The translations under genes and the position numbers were made by a program. DNA of 8,629 nucleotides, taken from the NCBI GenBank assembly GCA_009843625.1, contig VYDD01000232.1, positions 1 to 8,629 of the forward strand, read 5' to 3'. This DNA is from Gammaproteobacteria bacterium (lineage in GTDB: Bacteria; Gemmatimonadota; Gemmatimonadetes; Longimicrobiales; Gaopeijiaceae). Below are positions 1 through 6,658 of the stretch, piece by piece. Positions within the stretch are counted from its first letter, which is position 1, and every line of letters starts with the position of its first letter. Under the pieces are notes generated by a model. The model was given only the letters and a program-made list of their open reading frames with translations, was not told the DNA's origin and did not search any database.

Positions 1-313
1 CGCCCGCGTGGAGGGCTGCAGTCACGCGCAGGGTGCGGGGGGCTTCCGGAGAGGCCCCCGCGATGGAGTCGCCCCGCACCGCGTAGCCGTCCATGGCCGA
101 GTTGTCCCAGGGGGGCAGGGTGACCGGGCTCTCCACCGGCCGCGCCAGCGCCATGCCCCTCGCCGCCTCGACCGGAAGCCGGAGCACGGGATGCGCCCGC
201 GCGTGCTCCTTCTCCCGCGCCAGCGCCTCGGCGCAGGAGAGCCAGTCGGCGGAGCGGGACTCGAATCGCGTCGCCGGAGTCCGATCCCTCCGGGCTTCCG
301 GCCTCTCACCCAT
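1..313 (-). CDS. moeA: MoeA, molybdopterin molybdenumtransferase (N-terminal part, cut by window edge)
   Basis: This is the start of a MoeA protein, the cytoplasmic enzyme that inserts molybdate into adenylylated molybdopterin in the last step of molybdenum cofactor synthesis. Reading the minus strand from the ATG at 313 gives 104 codons with no stop before the window edge. Residues 61-78 or so read LPPWDNSAMDGYAVRGDS, the strongly conserved MoeA N-terminal signature (PxxDNSAMDGYA). The preceding part (ADWLSCAEALAREKE and LPVEAARGMALARPV) fits the usual 'sveeAl..il......lpl.eAlGrvLAedv' opening of the family. The start lies 13 bases past the stop of the beta-barrel gene, so the two are probably co-transcribed. 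The Shine-Dalgarno sequence is weak (a GGTGG about 8 bases upstream), which fits translational coupling. The catalytic domain is outside the window, so integrity of the rest is unknown. Confidence 0.9.
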   Translation of the reverse strand, partial: MGERPEARRDRTPATRFESRSADWLSCAEALAREKEHARAHPVLRLPVEAARGMALARPVESPVTLPPWDNSAMDGYAVRGDSIAGASPEAPRTLRVTAALHAG

Positions 314-326
314 CAGTCGTCCACCG

Positions 327-1100
327 CTAGAACCGCCAGGCGATCCCGACGGAGAGACCTCTCCCCACCGCCCAGAAACCGTCCTCGGGGATGGCGGGTT
401 CCTCGGAGCCCTCGGGTGGCGGCAGGAGCCGTCGGTCCGTGCGCAGGAAGCCGCGGGGCGTGTTGACCTTCCAGTAGGTTACGATGCCCTCCGCGCGCAC
501 CGATATGCGATCGACGGGGAACAACTTGATCCCCGCGCCGAAGCTCCCCAGGAAGGAGGGACCGAACGAGAAGCGGTCGTCCTCCTCCAGAACCATGTCG
601 ATGTCCTGCTCCGGCGCCAGGTCCATGGCGATGCCCCCACCCGCGAACAGGTGGGGCGCCAGCCGATACCACGTCCGTGGGCCCGTGAGGGTGAACTGGA
701 GGCGCACGTCCGCCGTTCCCATGGTCACGTCCGCTTCCCCGATCTTGCGGTCCCCCTCGACCCGGCGCGGGTCGATGACGTCCCGGGTCGTCGGCAGGTA
801 CCCGAGGTTCCCCTGCAGGGAGAACGGTCCGCCGACGCGTATCTGATAGTACGAGCCCATGATCCGCCCGCCCTTGGGTCCGAAGCCGAAGATCCCCGCC
901 CGGGGCTCGACCGTGAACATGGCCGCGCCCGCCTCCTGCGCCGTCTCGATGAAGCGGTAGGCGGAGGGAATCCGCTGTGCGGACAGGTGCGCCGGACCAG
1001 TCCCGAGGGCCAGGCTGCCCGCGAGGACGAGCGTCGGGAGGAGGAATCGCCGGCTTTGCCAGACGGCAGGCGATCCCCGAGATTCCCCGCGTGTGTGCAT
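327..1100 (-). CDS. Secreted protein, predicted outer-membrane beta-barrel, function unknown
   Basis: I do not recognise a named family. The product is about 257 residues. It has a basic N-terminus, a hydrophobic core at about residues 19-33 (FLLPTLVLAGSLALG) and a likely signal peptidase I site after AHLSA (about residue 41). The mature part alternates polar and hydrophobic residues and is rich in Gly and aromatics (SYYQIRVGGPFSLQGNLGYL, LAPHLFAGGGIAMDL, SFLGSFGAGIKLFPV, ISVRAEGIVTYWKV). It ends in IAWRF, with the terminal Phe typical of BAM-assembled outer-membrane barrels. By length an 8-10 stranded barrel is plausible. I chose the ATG at 1100 because AAGGA lies 10 bases upstream. An ATG at 1109 and a GTG at 1127 in the same frame are alternatives, but their Shine-Dalgarno sequences sit too close. 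moeA follows 13 bases downstream, though no functional link is evident. The start is head-to-head with the M24 gene. Confidence 0.75.
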   Translation of the reverse strand: MHTRGESRGSPAVWQSRRFLLPTLVLAGSLALGTGPAHLSAQRIPSAYRFIETAQEAGAAMFTVEPRAGIFGFGPKGGRIMGSYYQIRVGGPFSLQGNLGYLPTTRDVIDPRRVEGDRKIGEADVTMGTADVRLQFTLTGPRTWYRLAPHLFAGGGIAMDLAPEQDIDMVLEEDDRFSFGPSFLGSFGAGIKLFPVDRISVRAEGIVTYWKVNTPRGFLRTDRRLLPPPEGSEEPAIPEDGFWAVGRGLSVGIAWRF

Positions 1101-1144
1101 CCGAAACATGTCCTTGAGACTTCGCACCTTTCAGGAACGTTGCC

Positions 1145-2572
1145 ATGAACGTGACCGAAGATACCCAATCGGCCCGTCCGTCTCTACACTCGCCGCCTCC
1201 GACGCCGGGCGGACGCCGTTCTGCATCTGCCCGACGGCCTGCGGGGCGGCCCTCGACCCGCGGGCTGCTGCTCGCCGCCACACTGCTGGCAGGCGGCATC
1301 ACCGCGGCGCCCCCCGCGGAAGGGCAGGAGTCGCGCCGCCGCTGGGAGCGCATGTGCCAGATTCGTGCCGAGAAGTTCGACCTGGTCCTCCCCAAGGCCA
1401 TGCAGGACAACGATCTCGACATGTGGATCGTGGTGATGCGCGAAGGATTGCTGGATCCGCTGTGGGAGGCGCTGGGCCGGGGTTACGTCGGCGACTGGGC
1501 CTATTACGTGTTCACCAACCCGGGCGACGGCGGGCGCGTCGAGCGCGCGGCGCTGGGCGTGGGCGGCTACATGCTTCAGCAGTGCGGCGTCTACGACCGC
1601 TTCGTCCCGGCGACCGCGCTCGCCGGATTCGTCGCCGAGCGCGACCCCGGCCGCATCGGCGTGAACATGGCCCCCGCCATCGGCGGAGCCGACGGCCTCT
1701 CGCACAGCTCCTACCTGCACCTGAAGGAGACGCTGGGCCCCGTCTACGGCGAACGCCTGGTTTCCGCCGAGCGCTTCGTGTCCGACTTCCGGGCCACCCG
1801 CACGGCCATGGAGATCGCCACCTTCGCCGAGGCCGGCGAGATCAGCCGCGAGATCGCCGAGCGGGCATTCTCCAACGAGGTCATCGAGCCGGGCGTGACC
1901 GCGCTCGAGGACGTGGCCTGGTGGATCTGGGACCGGCTGCTGGAGCGGGGCCTCGAGTCGTCGTTCGACATGCCCTCCATCTACATCACCGGCCCGCTGG
2001 GGATCGAGTCCACCTCCTCGGCGCGCATCATCCAGCGGGGCGATCTGCTCATGATCGACTGGGGCGTGGGCTACCTCGACTTCTACACCGACATGAAGCG
2101 CATCGCGTACGTGTTGCGGGAGGGCGAGACCCGGGCTCCGCCGGGACTCCAGCTCGCCTTCGATCGGGCGGTGGAGGTGCGCGACGTGATGAAGGCCTCC
2201 ATCAAGCCCGCGGCCACCGCCCGGGAGGCGCTGGACGCCACCTGGGCCGCCATCGAGGCCGCCGGCTTCAACCGCATCGAGTTCAACCAGCCCACCGCCG
2301 ATCCGGAGGTCACCGACGTCGTCATCGGTCCGCACTCGGTGGGGAACTGGGGCCACGGCATCGGCCCCTCGCTGGCTTTCTTCAACCCGACCCAGCTCAC
2401 CTACGAGCTGCGCCCTAACACCCTCATCTCCGTCGAGCTGTTCGCCTACACGGCCAACCCGGAGTGGGACGACGCCAAGGTGCGCATCCCGCTGGAGGAC
2501 GATGCCGTGGTGACCGAGCGCGGGGTGGAGTGGCTCTATCCCGTCAACAACCGGATTCTGCTCGTGAGATAG
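1145..2572 (+). CDS. Secreted M24-family metallopeptidase-like protein (Xaa-Pro aminopeptidase-like)
   Basis: This 475-residue protein has the two-domain layout of aminopeptidase P/prolidase enzymes, which cleave next to proline: an N-terminal creatinase-like domain (about 65-210) and a C-terminal pita-bread catalytic domain (about 215-475). All five dinuclear-metal ligands can be placed: D305 (MIDWG), D316 (YTDMKR), H404 (WGHGIG), E431 (ISVELF) and E451 (PLEDDAVVTERG). The helper histidine normally seven residues after the ligand histidine is missing (A411 there, in HGIGPSLAFFNP), so the substrate or chemistry may differ. A hydrophobic stretch at 41-53 (LLLAATLLAGGIT) followed by PPAEGQ looks like a signal peptide, with an unusually long, Arg/Pro/Ser-rich n-region of about 40 residues. 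The start is supported by AGGA eight bases upstream; the only nearby in-frame alternative is the GTG two codons later. An FAD oxidoreductase begins 15 bases after the stop. Other M24-fold enzymes (creatinase, ectoine hydrolase, DMSP lyase DddP) are not peptidases, so the exact reaction is open. Confidence 0.88.
   Translation: MNVTEDTQSARPSLHSPPPTPGGRRSASARRPAGRPSTRGLLLAATLLAGGITAAPPAEGQESRRRWERMCQIRAEKFDLVLPKAMQDNDLDMWIVVMREGLLDPLWEALGRGYVGDWAYYVFTNPGDGGRVERAALGVGGYMLQQCGVYDRFVPATALAGFVAERDPGRIGVNMAPAIGGADGLSHSSYLHLKETLGPVYGERLVSAERFVSDFRATRTAMEIATFAEAGEISREIAERAFSNEVIEPGVTALEDVAWWIWDRLLERGLESSFDMPSIYITGPLGIESTSSARIIQRGDLLMIDWGVGYLDFYTDMKRIAYVLREGETRAPPGLQLAFDRAVEVRDVMKASIKPAATAREALDATWAAIEAAGFNRIEFNQPTADPEVTDVVIGPHSVGNWGHGIGPSLAFFNPTQLTYELRPNTLISVELFAYTANPEWDDAKVRIPLEDDAVVTERGVEWLYPVNNRILLVR
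1158..1186 (-). promoter_or_regulatory. Candidate sigma70-type promoter for the beta-barrel gene, inside the M24 5' coding region
   Basis: On the minus strand TAGAGA (1186-1181) and TATCTT (1163-1158) are separated by 17 bases. Each matches the -35 (TTGACA) and -10 (TATAAT) consensus at 4 of 6 positions. Transcription would start around 1150, giving a leader of about 50 bases before the ATG at 1100. The start of the divergent M24 gene at 1145 leaves almost no other space for a promoter. Matches of this quality occur by chance, so confidence is low. Confidence 0.25.
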
Positions 2573-2587
2573 GCCCTCCGAGGGGCC

Positions 2588-3899
2588 ATGACCGCGAAAT
2601 ACGTCATCATCGGGGCCGGCATCCACGGCCTCTCCACCGCCTGGCACCTGGCCCGGAGTTCCCGGGCGCGGCGACGGGCGCGACATCGTCGTCATCGACA
2701 AGACCGGCGTCGGCGCGGGAGCCTCCGGCATCGCCTGCGGGGTGATACGCAACAACTACTTCCAGCCCGCCATGCGCGAGTTGATGGCGCATTCGGTGGC
2801 CGTCTGGGAGAGTGATCCGGAAGGCTTCTCCTACCACCCGGTGGGCTATCTGCAGATCAGCCACGAAGCCATGCGCGACGACGTGGCCTCGATCCACGAG
2901 CAGCAGCGGGCCATCGGGTACGAATCGACCTTCGTGGAGGGCGCCGGAGCATCCCGCACCTACATGCGGGCCATCTTCGACGACTGGCAGGCCGGGGGCA
3001 TCACCAGCGTGCTGCACGAGCACCGGGGCGGCTACGCCAACAACATGGCCTCCCTGGACGGCCTGCGGGCGCGTGTGGAGGCCGAGGATGTCAGACTCGT
3101 CTTCGGGGTCCGGAACGAGGGCTTCGCGCGCGATGCGTCGGGCGCGGTCACGGCGGTGATCACGGATCGGGGGGACATCCGCTGCGAGCAGGTGGTGGTG
3201 GCCACGGGGCCGTGGGTCCGGAGGCAGTGGGCGATGCTCGATCTCCCGGACGCCACTGCGGTCCGGGATGCCGGCGGCAGGCTACATCAGGTGCCCACCT
3301 GGACATACTGGGCGCTGCAGGAAGGCACGCTCAAGGTCGATCCCGGCTTCCTGGTGGACAATCGCGGCAACATGCCTCCCGTCGTGCACGTCGACACCGA
3401 CGAACCCCTCTTCGACGATGAGGGACCGGTGGCCGAGGGTCCCTGGGGCATCTACTACAAGCCGGACTTCCACTTCGGGGGGGTGCAGGGCGGAACCATG
3501 CCGCGCAGGGTCGCCAGGCCCGAGTGCGAAGTCGCCATCGATCCCTACGGGCCCAAGTCCGCCGACTTCGTCGTCGGAGAGGACTTCCACCGCGCCTGGA
3601 CCGCGGCGCTGGCCTTCTGCCAGAAGCGCTTCGAGGGAAGGAACCACCTGATCGGCCGGGAGCCCTCCGGTGGCATCGGCAGTTTCTCGCCGGACAGCTT
3701 CCCCGTGTTCGACACCTTCGCCGACAACGTCTACTTCATCGCCGACTCGAACCACGGCTACAAGATGATCGGCGTGGGCGCCCTGGTGGCGAAGGAGTTG
3801 ACGGGACGGCCGCAGGAGCTGCTCGAGCCCTTCCGCTACAGCCGCTACGCCGAAGGCCGGCTCCACCCGGTCAGCAACTCGCCTTTCCCCTGGAGTTGA
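2588..3899 (+). CDS. FAD-dependent oxidoreductase, DAO family (sarcosine oxidase-like), frameshifted near N-terminus
   Basis: This is a DAO-superfamily flavoprotein, which typically oxidises secondary or N-methylated amino acids. The first frame starts at ATG 2588 (GAGGGG just upstream) and gives YVIIGAGIHGLSTAWHLAR, a Rossmann FAD-binding motif (GxGxxG). It then degenerates into an arginine run. The family sequence resumes one frame over at about 2682 with DIVVIDKTGVGAGASGIACG and continues uninterrupted to the stop at 3899. The C-terminus has the usual FAD-contacting segment (GGIGSFSPDSFPVFDTF, then SNHGYKMIGVGALVAKEL). Joining the frames needs a net loss of one base or gain of two between about 2651 and 2684, in a G/C-rich run, giving about 436 residues. 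Translation from the in-frame GTG at 2742 alone (385 residues) would lack the dinucleotide-binding fold and probably be inactive. Because everything else is intact, a sequencing error or a very recent mutation is likelier than old decay. It sits 15 bases behind the M24 gene, as in an operon. The substrate is not known. Confidence 0.85.
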
Positions 3900-3915
3900 G
3901 AGGCGGCGGCTCGGG

Positions 3916-5286
3916 TCACCGGGACTCTGCCGCCCGCCGGACCACCGGGTCGGCAGGGAAGAACCCGATCGTCTTCCACGAAACCAGCAGGAGGCCAGCA
4001 GCCACGCCAGTGAGCAGCAATCCCGGCTGCCAGACCGCCCCGCCGGCAACCCATAGCGGCAGGGTCGATAGCACCACGATCTCGACCATCGCGATCGGCA
4101 GGTAAGCCAGCCCGTAGTCGTCCAGCGTCTTCGACTTCATCTGGGGGTCTACCACGCGCAGCAGAGCGATCCCCATGGCCACCACCCCGGTAGTCCAGCC
4201 GAAGGTGAAGATCCCCCGCTCGAACCAGTAGTTGTGGAAGGTCCGGCGGGCGATCCACCACGTGATGAAGGCGGCGTGGGCGAAGCCGAACACCGACATC
4301 ACCAGGATGGGCGCAGCGTAGTCGGCCACGATGGTGAGAGGAATCGACGCCACCCCGAAGGCGACGAGAAAGTCGGAGATCGACGATCCGAGGCGTCCCA
4401 TCGTCTGCCGGTCCACGTGCCGGCCGACGCCCACACCGTCCAGCACCTTCTGGAGCACCGCGCCGCAGATCACCGCCAGCGCGAACATGGGGAGGGCGGT
4501 GAACTGGCCTCCCGCCGACTGGAGCGCCCAACTGACGGCATGCGCGGCCCCGTAAGCGAGAAGCACGAGACCCAGATGCCACGAGAGGGTTTCGAGGGCC
4601 AGAGGGCTGACCGTCTCCCTGGCGACGTGCCTGGCGCCGGCCGGATCGATCAGCCCGCGGCGCAGGTCGGCGGGAAGCTCGCGCGGGGTGGCGACGAGAC
4701 GCGTCCAGCCCGACCGCGTGGCGAGGTTGATCGCCGCGACGCCCCCCAGCACGGCCGCCAGCAGGCCGATAGTGGCGAAGGTGTACCCGATGGCCATGGC
4801 GTTCTCGTGGCCCTGGCCGGCGAGAATGGATCCGACGGCGGTTGCTGTTCCGTGTCCCCCTGCGAAGCCCGAGGGGAGCATCAGCGCGAAGGGTCCGCCC
4901 ACCTGCGGAAAGAGAGGAATCAGCACGGCGCCGGCGAACAGGAGCGCGAGGCCGAACTGTCCGATCCAGGCCGAGAGGTTGTAGAAGAAGGTATCTCCCG
5001 CGCTTCGGATCATCGTCGCGAGGCCCGGTTCGTCCGCCCGCGAGCCCATGAACAGGGTGGCGAACAGGAGGATCACGAGTTCGCCCGGGTAGCGCCGCAT
5101 CACCGGGGCCCCATCCTCGTCGCGCGCGAAGGGGATGAGGTCCAGTCCCTCGGGGCCGGCCGCCAGCCCGATTAGCCCCGCGAGGATCGGCGTGGGCAGG
5201 AGGATCTCCTGGAAAAGCCGGATCCGGGAGCGCAGCAGGTGGGCGACCACCAGCAGGCCGGAGATCAGCGCGAAATCCAGAAACAT
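3916..5286 (-). CDS. gltS: GltS-type sodium/glutamate symporter
   Basis: This 456-residue inner-membrane protein belongs to the ESS family of Na+/glutamate symporters. Both halves of the internally repeated fold show the family's re-entrant-loop signatures: PSGFAGGHGTATAVGS at about 138-153, and GWTTGVVAMGIALLRVVDP at about 363-381, where known GltS proteins have a GxxTGxxxxGxxLLRxVDP motif. The conserved segment after it, KTLDDYGLAYLPIAMVEI, is also present. About ten or more hydrophobic helices are visible, starting with the N-terminal FALISGLLVVAHLL. It is somewhat longer than the E. coli protein (about 400 residues), partly through a hydrophilic central loop (about 190-230). The ATG at 5286 has AAGG eight bases upstream. 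The gene is convergent with the FAD oxidoreductase, the stops being 16 bases apart. Na+ coupling and glutamate specificity are inferred from the family; related carboxylates are possible. Confidence 0.9.
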   Translation of the reverse strand: MFLDFALISGLLVVAHLLRSRIRLFQEILLPTPILAGLIGLAAGPEGLDLIPFARDEDGAPVMRRYPGELVILLFATLFMGSRADEPGLATMIRSAGDTFFYNLSAWIGQFGLALLFAGAVLIPLFPQVGGPFALMLPSGFAGGHGTATAVGSILAGQGHENAMAIGYTFATIGLLAAVLGGVAAINLATRSGWTRLVATPRELPADLRRGLIDPAGARHVARETVSPLALETLSWHLGLVLLAYGAAHAVSWALQSAGGQFTALPMFALAVICGAVLQKVLDGVGVGRHVDRQTMGRLGSSISDFLVAFGVASIPLTIVADYAAPILVMSVFGFAHAAFITWWIARRTFHNYWFERGIFTFGWTTGVVAMGIALLRVVDPQMKSKTLDDYGLAYLPIAMVEIVVLSTLPLWVAGGAVWQPGLLLTGVAAGLLLVSWKTIGFFPADPVVRRAAESR

Positions 5287-5512
5287 GGCTCGTGCCTTGC
5301 GCAGGAGGGGCGGCCCGTCCGGGTGGGCCGACCGTGTGAATCGACCGGGCCCGGGCGGCGTTCGAGGCTCCGGGGGAGCGTGTTATACTTGAGAGCGCAG
5401 CCGTCGCTGTCGAGCTTCGCGCCATGCGGGCGCGGGTTCCGGATCGGACTGCGCGAATCCGTTCCAGCCGAATCGTCGTACGGCACTGCCGGATTCACGA
5501 GTCCGAGGACGC
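5287..5512. other. Divergent intergenic region between gltS and the zinc-ribbon gene
   Basis: This is the longest gene-free stretch in the window, and it must hold the start signals for both flanking genes. I see a good extended -10 element for the plus strand at 5381-5389. I found no clear minus-strand promoter for gltS, no tRNA and no convincing riboswitch fold. The plus-strand leader would be about 115 bases. Confidence 0.6.
5361..5389 (+). promoter_or_regulatory. Candidate extended -10 promoter for the zinc-ribbon gene
   Basis: TGTTATACT at 5381-5389 matches the extended -10 pattern (TGnTATAAT) with one difference in the hexamer. The hexamer 17 bases upstream (TTCGAG at 5361-5366) is a poor -35, which is normal for extended -10 promoters. 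It stands out as an AT-rich island in GC-rich surroundings. Transcription would start near 5396, about 117 bases before the ATG at 5513. Confidence 0.4.
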
Positions 5513-6361
5513 ATGGCAAAACCCCTCCGCTGTACCACCTGCGGCGCCGCCCTGGAGACCCCGGCGCGACGATGTACGACGTGTGGCGCGGAGAATCCGG
5601 CCCCCCGCCCCCTGACCTGGGTGAAGACCTGTCCCCGGTGCCAGCACCAGGGGTACGGAGACCACTACTTCTCGAAGCCCCAGCACATCGCCCTGCTGGT
5701 CGTGCTCGGCCTGGTCACCTCCGGAATCGGGGCGCTGATCTACTGGCTGATGCGGTTTCAGCACCGGCTCTGTCCGCGCTGTGGCCTGAACTGGAGACAT
5801 GCTGCCTACCGCGCGATCACGAGTCCGGACGCACCCCCGGGGATCCGACCCGGCGACGAAGCCCTCGCCCACTATGCGGATCCATCGGCTCCAGCCACTT
5901 ACGCGCCCCCCGAAGATCGTTCGGCGCAGGGCTGGATCCGGATCGGAGGCGGAGCCCTGCTGGGCTTCATCGGTGCAGGCTGGCTGTCCACGGGCAGCAT
6001 GGTTCTCGGGATGGGCGTCTCCGGCCTGGCCATCGTGCCCCTGCTGATGCTCGCCGGGGGAGCCACCGCAGTCGCCGGCGGAGCGGCGCTGATCTGGTCG
6101 GGAATCAAGAGATTGCGCTGGCGCAAGGGATCCCCGCGTCAGCTGCAGCGCGGCATCCTCCGGCTGGCCAGTGAGCGCGGGGGGCGCCTGACCGCGAGCG
6201 AGGTCGCGGCGTACATGGATCTCTCGCCGGACGCCGCCAAGAAGCTCCTCGACGGCATGGAGCTGGAGGACAGCCAGCGGGTGTGCTCGGATGTGACGGA
6301 TGAAGGGGTTATCGTATACGAGTTCCCGGAGTTGCAGCGAAGGCCGGGACGGGGACCGTAG
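5513..6361 (+). CDS. Membrane zinc-ribbon protein with LITAF-like split ribbon and C-terminal helix-turn-helix-like tail
   Basis: I recognise parts but not a named protein; it has 282 residues. Part 1 is a short N-terminal zinc ribbon with C7/C10 and C21/C24. Part 2 is a CPRC knuckle (C40/C43), then a hydrophobic helix (about 58-80), then HRLCPRCG (C87/C90). Two knuckles separated by a membrane-inserted stretch, the second written HxCPxCG, is the layout of the LITAF domain, which binds zinc at a membrane surface. Part 3 is a linker and two hydrophobic, Gly-rich helices (about 144-168 and 169-195). Part 4 is a basic patch (KRLRWRKGSPRQLQR) and a 60-residue domain (about 211-271) whose GGRLTASEVAAYMDLSPDAA reads like the helix-turn-helix of a winged-helix fold. 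The start has GAGGA just upstream. The 85-residue gene follows 30 bases later, probably in one operon. A membrane-associated sensor or adaptor role is possible, but no function can be assigned. Confidence 0.75.
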   Translation: MAKPLRCTTCGAALETPARRCTTCGAENPAPRPLTWVKTCPRCQHQGYGDHYFSKPQHIALLVVLGLVTSGIGALIYWLMRFQHRLCPRCGLNWRHAAYRAITSPDAPPGIRPGDEALAHYADPSAPATYAPPEDRSAQGWIRIGGGALLGFIGAGWLSTGSMVLGMGVSGLAIVPLLMLAGGATAVAGGAALIWSGIKRLRWRKGSPRQLQRGILRLASERGGRLTASEVAAYMDLSPDAAKKLLDGMELEDSQRVCSDVTDEGVIVYEFPELQRRPGRGP

Positions 6362-6391
6362 GGCATCGACCCGAGGGGAGAGCGGCGAGAC

Positions 6392-6649
6392 ATGAGGACG
6401 TTCCAGGACGAACGCGGGCGAACGTGGATTGCGACCGTGCGGGAGCGGCCGGGACACGACTACAAGGGCCGCTATTCGTTTGTGTTCACGCCCGAAGGCC
6501 AGGAGGAGGGCGAGCCGATCGAGCTCGCCGATGTACGCTGGAATTCGCTGAAGACGGCGCAGCGGACGCTCGCGACCACCTCCGGCGTGGAGTTGCGCCG
6601 GCGTCTGCGCTCGGCCCGCGGCCGAGCTTCTACGCGGGCTTTCCCGTAG
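6392..6649 (+). CDS. Small conserved-looking protein of unknown function (85 aa)
   Basis: I do not recognise this protein. It is hydrophilic with no signal peptide, membrane helix or cysteine. The N-terminal half (RTFQDERGRTWIATVRERPG, then DYKGRYSFVFTPEG) looks like a small beta-rich fold. The C-terminal part (LKTAQRTLATTSGVELRRRL) is a likely basic helix followed by an Arg-rich tail. A GAGGGGAG stretch lies about 11 bases upstream of the ATG, a little far for an ideal Shine-Dalgarno. It starts 30 bases after the zinc-ribbon gene and is probably co-transcribed with it. It converges on the Fur-family gene with only 9 bases between stops. Sensible amino-acid composition and a clean position between flanking genes support it as real. 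Confidence 0.65.
   Translation: MRTFQDERGRTWIATVRERPGHDYKGRYSFVFTPEGQEEGEPIELADVRWNSLKTAQRTLATTSGVELRRRLRSARGRASTRAFP
6609..6627. terminator. Perfect 8-bp stem hairpin near the convergent gene ends (possible terminator)
   Basis: GCTCGGCC (6609-6616) and GGCCGAGC (6620-6627) form a perfect stem with a 3-base CGC loop. It lies 20 bases before the stop of the 85-aa gene and about 32 bases beyond the stop of the Fur-family gene on the other strand. It has no T-tract on either strand, so it would be at best a weak terminator or an mRNA-end stabiliser. GC-rich coding DNA also makes such stems by chance. Confidence 0.2.
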
Positions 6650-6658
6650 ACGGGGCGT

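Noticed and set aside
93..1148. Plus-strand open frame (351 codons) opposite moeA and the beta-barrel gene
   Set aside because: The opposite strand carries a MoeA signature and a protein with signal peptide and barrel features. The plus-strand product has no recognisable features.
1184..2755. Long minus-strand open frame (523 codons) opposite the M24 gene
   Set aside because: It is the complement of a clearly coding gene with identified motifs. Its product is rich in His, Gly, Arg and Asp with no domain, as GC-rich antisense frames usually are.
3902..3934. GGCGGC/GCCGCC inverted repeat between the oxidoreductase and gltS stops, considered as a bidirectional terminator
   Set aside because: It has only a 6-bp stem, a loop of about 20 bases and no T-tract on either side, so it is indistinguishable from chance in GC-rich DNA.
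4234..5175. Plus-strand open frame (313 codons) opposite gltS
   Set aside because: It has low-complexity Glu/Arg/Gly/His composition and is fully antisense to a well-supported transporter.
3845..5425. Minus-strand open frame (526 codons) overlapping gltS in another frame
   Set aside because: gltS has family signatures in both repeats. This frame gives an Arg/Gly/Pro-rich product and runs past both ends of the gene, a typical GC-rich shadow.
5495..6457. Minus-strand open frame (320 codons) opposite the zinc-ribbon gene
   Set aside because: The plus strand has ordered cysteine motifs and membrane helices. The antisense product has none and extends across the gap to the next gene.
6643..6654. 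CCCG-TAGA-CGGG mini-hairpin at the stop of the 85-aa gene, considered as a terminator
   Set aside because: A 4-bp stem is too short, and the following CGTTT is not a convincing U-tract.
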